Below are positions 8,888-17,608 of a DNA stretch of 45,925 bases, piece by piece; position 1 is the first letter of the stretch; the number at the start of each line of letters is the position of its first letter. Made by a program: the position numbers and the translations under genes. The DNA comes from an uncultured Bacteroidota bacterium (GTDB lineage: Bacteria > Bacteroidota > Bacteroidia > Bacteroidales > VadinHA17): assembly GCA_903824785.1 (NCBI GenBank), contig CAIJYD010000051.1:1-45925 (forward strand), in the 5' to 3' direction. Under the pieces are notes generated by a model. It was not told the DNA's origin. It saw only the letters and a list, made by a program, of their open reading frames with translations, and ran no database searches.

Positions 8888-9604
8888 ATGGATTTCAATG
8901 CAACCATTGATTTAATTATTAAAGATCTCGATGATGCTTACGAAATAATCGATGATCTTAAAAAATACCCGGGTGTTCCGGCATTGCAGGTGGAACTTGC
9001 AAAGTCGAAATGCAAAAGCGCCGGTGCTGTTATTGCATTTCTTAAAAGCATGAAAGAGACTCTTCCTCCGGAAAAGAAAGAACCGGTTGAACCACCTCAC
9101 CAAAAAGCGATTCCTCCGCAGGAAAAGAAGGAGGAACATACCCTTATCTTTGAGGTAGTTCCGGTTCCTGATATACAGGTAAAAGAGAATAAACCGGAAG
9201 AGGTAAAGCCCCCTGCAGCAGAAAAGAAAGAGATTGTAAAGGAACCTGTTGAAAAAACAGCTGAATCTGCTATTATTGCTGACCGGTTCAGCCATCTGTC
9301 GAACAGGTTCAATGAGCAGCTGGGAAGCGTAAAGAGAGACGATGATTTATCTGCTATTATGAATACGAAGCCATTAACCAGTCTGTCGGAAGCAATTGGA
9401 GTTAATGACCGGTTCCTGTTTATACGCGAAATCTTTGCCGGCAACAAAGAGACCTATTCCCAGGCAATCTTAAAACTTGAAAAGGCAGAAAACCTTACAG
9501 ATGCAAGAGCAGTTATAATGAGTTATACAGGAGATAACAACAGTAATGAAGCGGCAAAGCAGCTGCTTGATCTGGTAAAACGCAAACTATCTTCAAATGA
9601 GTAA
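8888..9604 (+). CDS. conserved hypothetical protein with charged linker
   Basis: 238 residues, function not recognised. Three parts can be seen. Residues 1-60 are a helical segment rich in Asp, Lys and Leu. Residues about 60-130 are a low-complexity linker of Pro, Glu and Lys (PPEKKEPVEPP, KPEEVKPP). Residues about 130-238 are a conserved-looking helical domain with the stretch IGVNDRFLFIREIFAGN. I recall similar C-terminal segments in uncharacterised Bacteroidota proteins. There is no signal peptide or membrane segment, so it is probably cytoplasmic. Its stop overlaps the start of rsmI by eight bases, indicating translational coupling. Confidence 0.8.
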   Translation: MDFNATIDLIIKDLDDAYEIIDDLKKYPGVPALQVELAKSKCKSAGAVIAFLKSMKETLPPEKKEPVEPPHQKAIPPQEKKEEHTLIFEVVPVPDIQVKENKPEEVKPPAAEKKEIVKEPVEKTAESAIIADRFSHLSNRFNEQLGSVKRDDDLSAIMNTKPLTSLSEAIGVNDRFLFIREIFAGNKETYSQAILKLEKAENLTDARAVIMSYTGDNNSNEAAKQLLDLVKRKLSSNE

Positions 9605-10268
9605 GCTTATTCTTGTTCCTACCCCTATCGGCAATCTCAGGGATATTACCTACAGAGCCGTGGAAATCCTTGGTAGTGTCGATCTTATCCTTGCCGAAGA
9701 TACCCGCGAGGCAAAAAAACTACTGAATCACTACAATATTAAAACACCTCTGCAGTCGCACCATATGTTTAATGAACATAAGAGTGTGGAATCGGTCTGC
9801 ACCAAAATTCTTTCAGGACAGACAATTGCACTAATTTCAGATGCCGGTACACCAGGCATCTCCGATCCGGGATTTTTACTTGTAAGAACGTGTGTTGAAA
9901 AAGAGATTGAAGTTGAAACACTACCGGGCCCGACAGCTCTTATCCCTGCTCTGGTAAACTCCGGACTCCCCTGCGACAGGTTTTGTTTCGAAGGCTTTCT
10001 CCCTCCGAAGAAAGGAAGGAACAAAAGAATTACCGCATTAACCGATGAGACAAGGACAATGATTTTTTATGAATCTCCATACCGGCTGGTTAAAACGCTT
10101 AATGAATTAGCTCTGCATTTCGGACCGGATCGCGAAGCCTCCGTTTCCAGGGAATTAAGCAAACTTTTTGAAGAGAATATCAGGGGCACCCTGTTGTTCC
10201 TTTCTGAATATTATTTAAATAAGCCGCCAAAAGGGGAGATTGTTATTATTGTTTCAGGAAGAAAGTAA
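9597..10268 (+). CDS. rsmI: 16S rRNA 2'-O-methyltransferase RsmI
   Basis: 223 residues. RsmI uses S-adenosylmethionine to methylate the ribose of cytidine 1402 in 16S rRNA. The tetrapyrrole-methylase fold is marked by LVPTPIGNLRDIT near the N terminus, EDTREAKKLL, ISDAGTPGISDPG and LPGPTALIPALVNSGLP. It is slightly shorter than the E. coli enzyme because the C-terminal extension is absent, as is common in Bacteroidota. The ATG overlaps the end of the preceding gene by eight bases, so the two genes form one operon. Confidence 0.95.
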   Translation: MSKLILVPTPIGNLRDITYRAVEILGSVDLILAEDTREAKKLLNHYNIKTPLQSHHMFNEHKSVESVCTKILSGQTIALISDAGTPGISDPGFLLVRTCVEKEIEVETLPGPTALIPALVNSGLPCDRFCFEGFLPPKKGRNKRITALTDETRTMIFYESPYRLVKTLNELALHFGPDREASVSRELSKLFEENIRGTLLFLSEYYLNKPPKGEIVIIVSGRK

Positions 10269-10313
10269 CATTCTGCTGCCATTAATCGTTTTACAATAAA
10301 AAGTATTACTAAA

Positions 10314-13034
10314 ATGAAGCATGTTAAACTTTTTATTATCATCATATTCTTTTCAATACAAATTTCACAGGCTCAGGTACTTAAAGGAAAGATCCAAACA
10401 CAGTCAGGTGATCCGGTTCAATACTCTACGGTTTATATTCAGGAACTGAAACAGGGAACCACTTCTAACACTAAAGGAGATTATGAGATCCGTTTGCCTG
10501 CAGGTAAATACACCGTCATCTATCAGAGCCTGGGTTTTCAGCCTGTATATACTTCAATAACATTGTCAGACAAAACAATAATAAAAGATATTACACTCCC
10601 TCTTCAGTATTATGAAATTCCGGAGGTCAGAATTACTGCTTCAGGTGAAGACCCTGCCTATATCATTATGCGGAAAGTAATCGGACTGGCACCTTATTAT
10701 CTGAATAACATAAACTATTATAAAGCAGAGGTTTACCTGAAAGGCAATCTGGTAATCAACAAAATCCCCAAACTTCTGCAGAAATCGATGAAAGTCGAAT
10801 CGTCAAAACACAGTACCACCGTCTCAGCCGGAAAAGGAAAACCTTCAGACGATGAGGTAAAATTAAAAGAGGGCGACTCATTTCTGATGGAATCGTATAA
10901 TGAGATGGAATTTACTGCTCCCGACAAATATTTTCAGAAAGTTATCTCATTCAACAGCACCTTTCCTGAACAGGGTAACGAAATATCTCCAATGGACTTT
11001 ATCCAGGCAAGTTTTTATCAGCCTGTACTTGCTGATATGGCAATCTCCCCTCTCTCTCCGGCTGCCTTTTCTCATTACAATTTTAAATATTCAGGTGCAT
11101 CACTTCAGGGAAATTTTACGATAAATAAGATTCAGGTAATCCCAAAAAGGAAAAGCCAGCAACTGTTTGAGGGAACCATTTATATTATTGAAGACCTGTG
11201 GTGTCTTCACAGCGTTGACCTTACAAATGAAAATCTTGTGGGGAAAATTCGGATTCAGCAACTCTATATACCTGTACAGGATGAGATCTGGATGCCAGTA
11301 AGTCATAAATTTGAGATAAATATCGGAATAATCGGATTCAGGGCTGATGCCGGTTATGGAAGTTCTGTAAAGTACGTTGAAGTAAAACCTAACCCTGCTC
11401 TTCAGAAACCAAAAACCATCTCAACTGATTATACAGGCAGAAAAACAACTTCTGTAAATACCCCCGATACCGTTGTTTCAAAAGAAAAAAAACAGATTGA
11501 AAAGATCCTTGAAAAGAACGAGTTGTCGAATCGTGATATGGTAAAACTTTCACGCCTGATGGCCAGCGAATCTGAAAAAGCCTTGCCTGACAGCACAAGA
11601 AAGAGCCTCGAGATAATTGAGCACACCACTCATGTTGTTGAGAAAGATGCTGCTAAAAAGGATAGCGCCTATTGGGCAGCAATAAGGCCTATTCCCCTTT
11701 CTGAAGTTGAGATGAGGAGTTTAACTGTTCGCGACAGTATTAAAAAAAAGTTGTCTGTGAGAGAAATTAAAGCCGATACAACTCTTCAGGGTGAAAAAAA
11801 GAAGAAAAGCAGATTCTTCATTAATGTGAAGTATACCGGAACCGGACACACCTGGGCTGACACAAGTGGCGTCAGTTTTACCTTCGGCGGCCTTTTTAAC
11901 CTTAAAAATCTCAGTTTTAATACGGTTGACGGTTTTGTATACGGAACCGATTTTCAATTTTCAAAAACATGGAAGAACAATAATACATTCTCAATCTATC
12001 CTGATATAAAATGGGCTTTCAGCAGGGAAGCCGTTATGTGGAGGGTGAACGGAAATTACAGCTTCGACAGGTTAAAACCGAAACAACTTTTCATAAGAAC
12101 AGGTATTACAAGTAAAGATTTAGGTAACGGAGGAAGCATTAATACCTTTTTAAATTCTGCAGTAACTCTCCTTTCCAGAAGGAACTATCTGAAACTTTAC
12201 GAAACACGGTTTCTTACACTCGGCTATAGAAGTGAAATTATTAACGGGCTGAGTCTTGGATTAAGTGCAGGCTATGAAGACCGGAGAGTGCTGAAAAACA
12301 CAACCAATTTCTCATTCATAAAATCTGACAGGCTATATTCCGAAAATATTCCCGTAAATGATTATCTGGGAGAGGGTTCTAATCCTGAAAATAGCATTAT
12401 CAGTCAGAGGCATGCTGATTTTGTAACAGATGTTACATTTACTCCAAGGCAAAAGTACACTATTCGCAATAACAGAAAAATACCCCGCGGGTCAGACTGG
12501 CCAACGTTCAACGTTTCATGGAAGCATGGAATTAATGAATTTCCCGGAGCGCCTGACCGATATAAACAATTCGACATGATTAGGATTGAGGTCTTTAAAC
12601 ATCAGGAAACAGGTGCTTTCAGCGAATTCAGATGGAGGTTAAGGACAGGTGGATACCTTAATAATTCCGGTCTGAGCTATTATGACTTTTTCCATTTCAA
12701 TTCACAACAGCTACCCTTGATGCTTGATGATTATCAGGATGCATTCATGCTGCCGGCCTATTATTCCCTTAGCACTCCGGAATTCTTTGGAGAGGCCCAT
12801 GTTAAATATACAACTCCTTATCTTCTCCTTAAACTACTGCCCGGATTCAGCAACACCCTATTGCGCGAAAATATCAGTATTTCGTATCTCGGCTCAAGGT
12901 TCCACAAAAACTACACGGAGATAGGGTACAGTATCAGCGAAGTCTTTTTCCTTGGTGAGGTTGGGGTCTATGCCGGGTTCAATGACCTTACCTACAAAAG
13001 TATCGGAGGAAAGGTGGTGCTTCGTTTCAATTGA
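10314..13034 (+). CDS. DUF5686 outer-membrane protein with carboxypeptidase-like N-terminal domain
   Basis: 906 residues. Residues 1-20 are a signal peptide ending SQA before Q. Residues about 22-105 form a carboxypeptidase-regulatory-like beta-sandwich (LKGKIQTQSGDPVQYSTVYI, KGDYEIRLPAGKYT), which often precedes outer-membrane barrels in Bacteroidota. The remainder matches the DUF5686 family and ends in a long run of beta-barrel strands finishing VVLRFN. There is no TonB-plug domain, so it is not a SusC-type transporter. A charged segment around 365-500 is probably a periplasmic linker. The function of the family is not known to me. It starts 45 bases after rsmI and may be read through from it. 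Confidence 0.85.
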   Translation: MKHVKLFIIIIFFSIQISQAQVLKGKIQTQSGDPVQYSTVYIQELKQGTTSNTKGDYEIRLPAGKYTVIYQSLGFQPVYTSITLSDKTIIKDITLPLQYYEIPEVRITASGEDPAYIIMRKVIGLAPYYLNNINYYKAEVYLKGNLVINKIPKLLQKSMKVESSKHSTTVSAGKGKPSDDEVKLKEGDSFLMESYNEMEFTAPDKYFQKVISFNSTFPEQGNEISPMDFIQASFYQPVLADMAISPLSPAAFSHYNFKYSGASLQGNFTINKIQVIPKRKSQQLFEGTIYIIEDLWCLHSVDLTNENLVGKIRIQQLYIPVQDEIWMPVSHKFEINIGIIGFRADAGYGSSVKYVEVKPNPALQKPKTISTDYTGRKTTSVNTPDTVVSKEKKQIEKILEKNELSNRDMVKLSRLMASESEKALPDSTRKSLEIIEHTTHVVEKDAAKKDSAYWAAIRPIPLSEVEMRSLTVRDSIKKKLSVREIKADTTLQGEKKKKSRFFINVKYTGTGHTWADTSGVSFTFGGLFNLKNLSFNTVDGFVYGTDFQFSKTWKNNNTFSIYPDIKWAFSREAVMWRVNGNYSFDRLKPKQLFIRTGITSKDLGNGGSINTFLNSAVTLLSRRNYLKLYETRFLTLGYRSEIINGLSLGLSAGYEDRRVLKNTTNFSFIKSDRLYSENIPVNDYLGEGSNPENSIISQRHADFVTDVTFTPRQKYTIRNNRKIPRGSDWPTFNVSWKHGINEFPGAPDRYKQFDMIRIEVFKHQETGAFSEFRWRLRTGGYLNNSGLSYYDFFHFNSQQLPLMLDDYQDAFMLPAYYSLSTPEFFGEAHVKYTTPYLLLKLLPGFSNTLLRENISISYLGSRFHKNYTEIGYSISEVFFLGEVGVYAGFNDLTYKSIGGKVVLRFN

Positions 13035-13064
13035 TTTTCAGCAACAGACGGCTCTCTTCTGTGA

Positions 13065-14588
13065 TCAGGCAAAAGGCGGTTCATCCTGATTTTCAGGCTC
13101 TTTTTCAAATCCACCACCAAGATTCCTCAGGTTATCGTGGTTCATCTTTGATTTAAGGGTTATACTCTGATATCCCTCTCTGCTATCAGGATTACCATCC
13201 ATGTCAAAATCATCAATATCGACAAACTGAGCCTTCTCTTCCCTGAATCTCAATTTCACATCGTCGACAGGGCCGTTACGGTTCTTCGCAAGGATAATCT
13301 CGGCAATACCTTTTGTGGACGAGCCATCTTCGAAGGCAGGAATTCCGAATTTATCCTGTCTGTGAATAAACAAAACCATATCAGCATCCTGCTCAATTGC
13401 TCCTGATTCGCGAAGGTCTGAAAGAAGCGGCCGTTTGGTACCGCCCCGCATTTCAACCGAACGGTTAAGCTGGGAGAGTGCAAGTATTGGTATATTCAGC
13501 TCCTTGGCAATACTCTTCAAGGAACGTGAAATAGTACTTACCTCCTGTTCGCGGCTTCCGGCATTTTCCGGACCCGACATAAGCTGAAGATAATCCACGA
13601 TCACGATATCGAGTTTATGCTGCGCCATCAGACGCCGGCATTTGGCTCTTAATTCAAAGATTGAGAGAGCGGGAGTATCATCTATAAATATCGGTGCCTG
13701 TACCAGTTTCTTTATCCTAGTGTCAAGTTGCTTCCACTCCTCTTCAGAAAGGCGTCCGTTCTTAATTTTATCTCCGGGAATATCTGTTTCGGCTATGATA
13801 AGCCTGTTTACCAGCTGAATAGAGGACATTTCACAAGAAAATATTGCTACATTTTTTCCATGATCAATAGCCATGTTTCTCGCCATTGAAAGAGCAAAAG
13901 CTGTTTTACCCATCGAAGGACGTGCAGCAATAATAACCAGTTCTGATTTCTGCCAGCCTGAAGTAAGTCTGTCTAGCTTAGTAAACCCTGACGGGGTTCC
14001 CACCAGTGCATCCTCTCTCTTTCCGGCCTCTTCTATCTCCTTGATAGCCTTTTTAATGACATCACTTATCGGTGCCACTTCCCTCTTGATATTACCTTCA
14101 GCAATCTGAAAAAGAGCATTTTCCGAATAATCGAGAAGCTCTGTAACATCATACGTGTCATCAAACGAGCGGGTCTGTATTTCGGTTGAAACTCTGATAA
14201 GCTCACGCTGTATATACTTCTGAGCCACAATCCTTGAATGAAAATCAGCATTGGCTGCCGAAACAACTTTCGACGTAAGCTGAGTAAGATAGACCGGGCC
14301 GCCGACACTATCAAGCAGATTATGAGCCCTTAACTCTTCTGTTACAGTATATAGATCAACAGGGTATTCTCTTGTGTGAAGGTCGGAGATCGCCTTGAAT
14401 ATTTTCTGATGGCCTTCCCGGTAAAAGCTCTCTGGTTTCAGAATATCAAGAACTGTAATGACAGCCTCTTTTTCAAGCATTATTGCACCAAGAACAGCTT
14501 CCTCCATGTCATTTGCCTGGGGTGGAACTTTTCCAAAATCCGGAAGATTTGTTATGGTTGTGTTTGGTTTTGTATATTGTTTGGCCAT
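13065..14588 (-). CDS. dnaB: replicative DNA helicase DnaB
   Basis: 507 residues. DnaB is the hexameric helicase that unwinds DNA at the replication fork. The N-terminal helical domain spans about 20-130 and the RecA-like motor carries Walker A RPSMGKTA (223-230) and Walker B VDYLQL (331-336), with LSQLNRSVEMRGG and LSDLRESGAIEQDADM further on. There is no intein insertion, although DnaB often carries one. Length is normal, with a short acidic C-terminal tail. It is convergent with the DUF5686 gene with only 30 bases between them. Confidence 0.97.
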   Translation of the reverse strand: MAKQYTKPNTTITNLPDFGKVPPQANDMEEAVLGAIMLEKEAVITVLDILKPESFYREGHQKIFKAISDLHTREYPVDLYTVTEELRAHNLLDSVGGPVYLTQLTSKVVSAANADFHSRIVAQKYIQRELIRVSTEIQTRSFDDTYDVTELLDYSENALFQIAEGNIKREVAPISDVIKKAIKEIEEAGKREDALVGTPSGFTKLDRLTSGWQKSELVIIAARPSMGKTAFALSMARNMAIDHGKNVAIFSCEMSSIQLVNRLIIAETDIPGDKIKNGRLSEEEWKQLDTRIKKLVQAPIFIDDTPALSIFELRAKCRRLMAQHKLDIVIVDYLQLMSGPENAGSREQEVSTISRSLKSIAKELNIPILALSQLNRSVEMRGGTKRPLLSDLRESGAIEQDADMVLFIHRQDKFGIPAFEDGSSTKGIAEIILAKNRNGPVDDVKLRFREEKAQFVDIDDFDMDGNPDSREGYQSITLKSKMNHDNLRNLGGGFEKEPENQDEPPFA

Positions 14589-14650
14589 TAATGTTATATA
14601 ATTGATTTACTGATACTTAGATGTTAACAGTTATGTTTTGTGTGTATTTT

Positions 14651-14658
14651 CAAAGGTA
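14651..14658 (-). promoter_or_regulatory. -7 promoter box of dnaB
   Basis: Read on the minus strand this is TACCTTTG, a full match to TAnnTTTG, 62 bases upstream of the dnaB start codon. A convincing -33 box is not seen. Confidence 0.5.
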
Positions 14659-14798
14659 TAAATAACCATAGGCAATAGTCATAAAATGAAGTTTTTTGTT
14701 ACAAACAGAGGATGTTAAAAACTTGTTGAAAAGCTAATAAACCAATCAATAACAATAAATTCAAAACCATATGGTATTTTTACACCAAACAAAGAATA

Positions 14799-15617
14799 AT
14801 GGTTGTTTTCCCAAAAGCTAAAATAAACCTTGGATTGCGAATAACTGAGAAACGTCGCGATGGTTATCATGACATTGAAACAATATTTTATCCTGTAGGT
14901 CTGTGCGATGCTCTGGAGTTCGTAGTTTCTTCAGCAGCGGGCGACAAAGATATTCTTACTGTTTCAGGAATCAATACGGGAGGTATTCCGGAAGACAATC
15001 TGGTTTTAAAGGCTGTAAATAAATTAAGAGTAAATCACTCCTTCCCTTATTTAAAAATACATCTCCATAAAGCTATCCCAGTAGGAGCCGGCTTAGGAGG
15101 TGGCTCCTCGGATGCGGCATATCTTTTAAAAGCAATTAACAAATGTTTCGGCCTCTTAATCAATGACCAGGATCTGAGCTCCCTGGCACTGGAGCTTGGA
15201 AGTGACTGCCCGTTTTTTATTAATGAAATTCCTTCATTTGCCACTGGCAGAGGGGAGATAATGGAGCCTGTTCCTCCCATTCTTACAGGTTACTATTTCA
15301 TTCTGCTCAACCCGCAGGTAAGCATTAATACAGGAGAGGCTTATAGGAATTGTAGACCGGAACATACTTCAGCCAGTTTGATGAAGTTAATCTGCAGTCC
15401 GGTTTCCGAATGGAAAGAGCTTATTTTAAATGACTTTGAAGAGTTTGCATTTAATAAATACCCTCTGATTGGTGAAATTAAAAACCAAATGTACAAATCA
15501 GGTGCTCTCTTTAGTTTAATGTCAGGGAGCGGTTCGAGTGTATACGGGATATTTTCAGAAAAGCCTGATATTCCTGTTAAGCTAAAGGATTTCGTGATAT
15601 GGGAAGGAGTGATTTGA
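14799..15617 (+). CDS. ispE: 4-diphosphocytidyl-2-C-methyl-D-erythritol kinase
   Basis: 272 residues of the GHMP kinase family. IspE phosphorylates CDP-methylerythritol in the MEP (non-mevalonate) isoprenoid pathway. Catalytic K8 lies in AKINLGL, the glycine-rich ATP loop PVGAGLGGGSSDAA spans 94-107, and catalytic D136 lies in LGSDCPFF. A third GHMP motif, LMSGSGSSVYGIF, is near the C terminus. It is single and divergent from dnaB, and its stop codon is four bases from the converging biotin-carrier gene. Confidence 0.95.
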   Translation: MVVFPKAKINLGLRITEKRRDGYHDIETIFYPVGLCDALEFVVSSAAGDKDILTVSGINTGGIPEDNLVLKAVNKLRVNHSFPYLKIHLHKAIPVGAGLGGGSSDAAYLLKAINKCFGLLINDQDLSSLALELGSDCPFFINEIPSFATGRGEIMEPVPPILTGYYFILLNPQVSINTGEAYRNCRPEHTSASLMKLICSPVSEWKELILNDFEEFAFNKYPLIGEIKNQMYKSGALFSLMSGSGSSVYGIFSEKPDIPVKLKDFVIWEGVI

Positions 15618-15621
15618 TTTA

Positions 15622-15939
15622 TCACTCCAGCTCAATCAAAACGGTTCCCTTTGAAACTTTATCACCCTTCTTCACAACAATCGCTTTTACGATGCCATCC
15701 ATACTGCACTTTAATTTATTCTGCATCTTCATGGCATCCAGTATCATCAGATCATCGCCCTTTCTGACTTTCTGATCTTTTTCTACAAGGATGTCAAGAA
15801 CCGTACCTGGAATAAAACTTAAAATAATGCGAGGGTCAGCAGGCTGGTAAGGTTTCCTGTTTTGAAATTTTTTGGTGATCCTTGTCTTATATAATGTAGT
15901 GTCGATATTTAGGATACCGAAAGTATTTTGATTATCCAT
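15622..15939 (-). CDS. short biotin carrier protein
   Basis: 105 residues. The C-terminal 70 residues are a biotinyl domain with biotin-acceptor K71 in LDAMKMQNK, where the more usual sequence is EAMKM. The N-terminal 35 residues are short and lack the long Ala/Pro linker of many carriers. It would carry carboxyl-biotin to the carboxyltransferase encoded 26 bases upstream, with which it forms a unit. Either a propionyl-CoA carboxylase or a methylmalonyl-CoA decarboxylase complex is possible, because no biotin carboxylase or membrane subunit is next to it. Confidence 0.88.
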   Translation of the reverse strand: MDNQNTFGILNIDTTLYKTRITKKFQNRKPYQPADPRIILSFIPGTVLDILVEKDQKVRKGDDLMILDAMKMQNKLKCSMDGIVKAIVVKKGDKVSKGTVLIELE

Positions 15940-15965
15940 TTCTGTATTTTATATAATGGTTCTGA

Positions 15966-17510
15966 CTAAAATGGAGGAAGACCGTGCTTTTTCGCCGGCA
16001 TAACCATAACTTTGTTTTCTGAGACTTCAATTGAATGCATCAGGAATTTTCGGGTTTCGGATGGTTCAATTACGGCATCGACGTATCCACGTGAAGCAGC
16101 CACATAAGGATTGGCAAACTTAGCCTTATACTCTTCAACTTTTTGCTTTCTCATTCCATCAGGATCAGTTGCAGACAGGATCTCTTTTCTGAAAATAATA
16201 TTTGCTGCACCTTCAGGGCCCATAACAGCAATCTCGGCGGAAGGCCAGGCAAACACAAAGTCGGCACCAAGATGACGGGAACTCATAGCGATATAACCAC
16301 CACCGTATGCTTTACGTAGAATCACAGTCAGTTTGGGAACAGTTGCTTCACTATATGCATAAAGAACTTTTGCGCCATGACGAATAACGCCGGCATGTTC
16401 CTGGTCTACGCCGGGCAGATAACCCGGAAGATCAACAAGTGTAATAATCGGAATGTTAAAAGCATCGCAATAACGAATGAATCTTGCAGCTTTGTCGGAG
16501 GAGTCAACATCAAGAACACCTGCCATTTCGAGCGGCTGATTGGCAACAAATCCTGTTGTACGTCCACCCATGCGACCGAAACCAATTACAATGTTTTTGG
16601 CATATAGTTGCATAATCTCAAAGAAATCTGAATTATCAACTACAGCTCTGATCACATCTTTTACATCATAAGGGAGAGTCGGATCTTCAGGAACGATCTT
16701 GTCTATATTATATTCGGGTTTAGGTTCCCCCGGCTCGAACATCTTTGCTTTTTTCCCATTGTTCCATGGAATAAAAGTGATGAGTTTTTTTATCTGTTCG
16801 AAGCACTCCTCTTCGCTCATTGCGAAGAAATGTGCATTCCCGGTTACTTCGCTGTGAACACGTGCACCTCCGAGATCTTCCATTGAGATCTCTTCACCAA
16901 GTACTGTCTTTATTACTTCCGGTCCGGTGATAAACATTTTCGATATTTTATCAACAACAAAAACAAAGTCAGTGAGAGCCGGGGAATAGACAGCTCCACC
17001 GGCACAGGGACCAAGAATTACTGAAAGCTGAGGAATGACTCCGCTTGATATTGTATTCCGGAAGAATATTTCGCCATATCCGGCCAGAGAATTTACACCC
17101 TCCTGTATCCTGGCACCACCTGAATCATTTATTCCAATCAGGGGCATTCTCATCTTCAAGGCATGATCCATAATTTTTGTAATCTTCCTGGAATGCATTA
17201 ACCCAAGCGAACCACCTGCAACGGTAAAGTCCTGGGCAAAAATAGCAACCGGAGCACCATATATAGTTCCAGAGCCAATGATGACTCCATCGCTGGGAAG
17301 CGATTTTTTATCCATATCAAAATCACGGGCATCGTGCTCAACAAACAGGTCATATTCATTAAATGAGTTCTCATCGAGTAAAGCCATTATGCGTTCACGG
17401 GCTGTTCTTTTACCCATTGCTTTCTGCTTTTCAATCGCCTGTTCCCCTCCGCCCAGCAGAACCTGCTCACGCTTTTCCTGCAACTCAAGGATCTTTTTGT
17501 TAACCGGCAT
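15966..17510 (-). CDS. acyl-CoA carboxyltransferase (propionyl-CoA carboxylase beta / methylmalonyl-CoA decarboxylase alpha type)
   Basis: 514 residues from MPVNKKILEL; the frame stays open 17 codons upstream to a TTG, but the family begins at this ATG. It contains two crotonase-like halves with paired oxyanion-loop motifs: INDSGGARIQEGV and GPCAGGAVYSPALTDF in the first, LPGYLPGVDQEHAGVIRHG and AYGGGYIAMSSR in the second. It moves CO2 between biotin and propionyl-CoA or methylmalonyl-CoA. In Bacteroidota this subunit takes part in the succinate-propionate pathway or in propionate use, and the direction cannot be decided from sequence. The adjacent 105-residue biotin carrier is its likely partner. 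Confidence 0.93.
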   Translation of the reverse strand: MPVNKKILELQEKREQVLLGGGEQAIEKQKAMGKRTARERIMALLDENSFNEYDLFVEHDARDFDMDKKSLPSDGVIIGSGTIYGAPVAIFAQDFTVAGGSLGLMHSRKITKIMDHALKMRMPLIGINDSGGARIQEGVNSLAGYGEIFFRNTISSGVIPQLSVILGPCAGGAVYSPALTDFVFVVDKISKMFITGPEVIKTVLGEEISMEDLGGARVHSEVTGNAHFFAMSEEECFEQIKKLITFIPWNNGKKAKMFEPGEPKPEYNIDKIVPEDPTLPYDVKDVIRAVVDNSDFFEIMQLYAKNIVIGFGRMGGRTTGFVANQPLEMAGVLDVDSSDKAARFIRYCDAFNIPIITLVDLPGYLPGVDQEHAGVIRHGAKVLYAYSEATVPKLTVILRKAYGGGYIAMSSRHLGADFVFAWPSAEIAVMGPEGAANIIFRKEILSATDPDGMRKQKVEEYKAKFANPYVAASRGYVDAVIEPSETRKFLMHSIEVSENKVMVMPAKKHGLPPF

Positions 17511-17608
17511 ATAATAAGGTTTTAGTTGTTTATTTATAATATTATTGTTCAATTTAACCAAAAAAAAATAAAAGATACAATTTTAAGGAAATTGCATGAA
17601 TTACCTGC

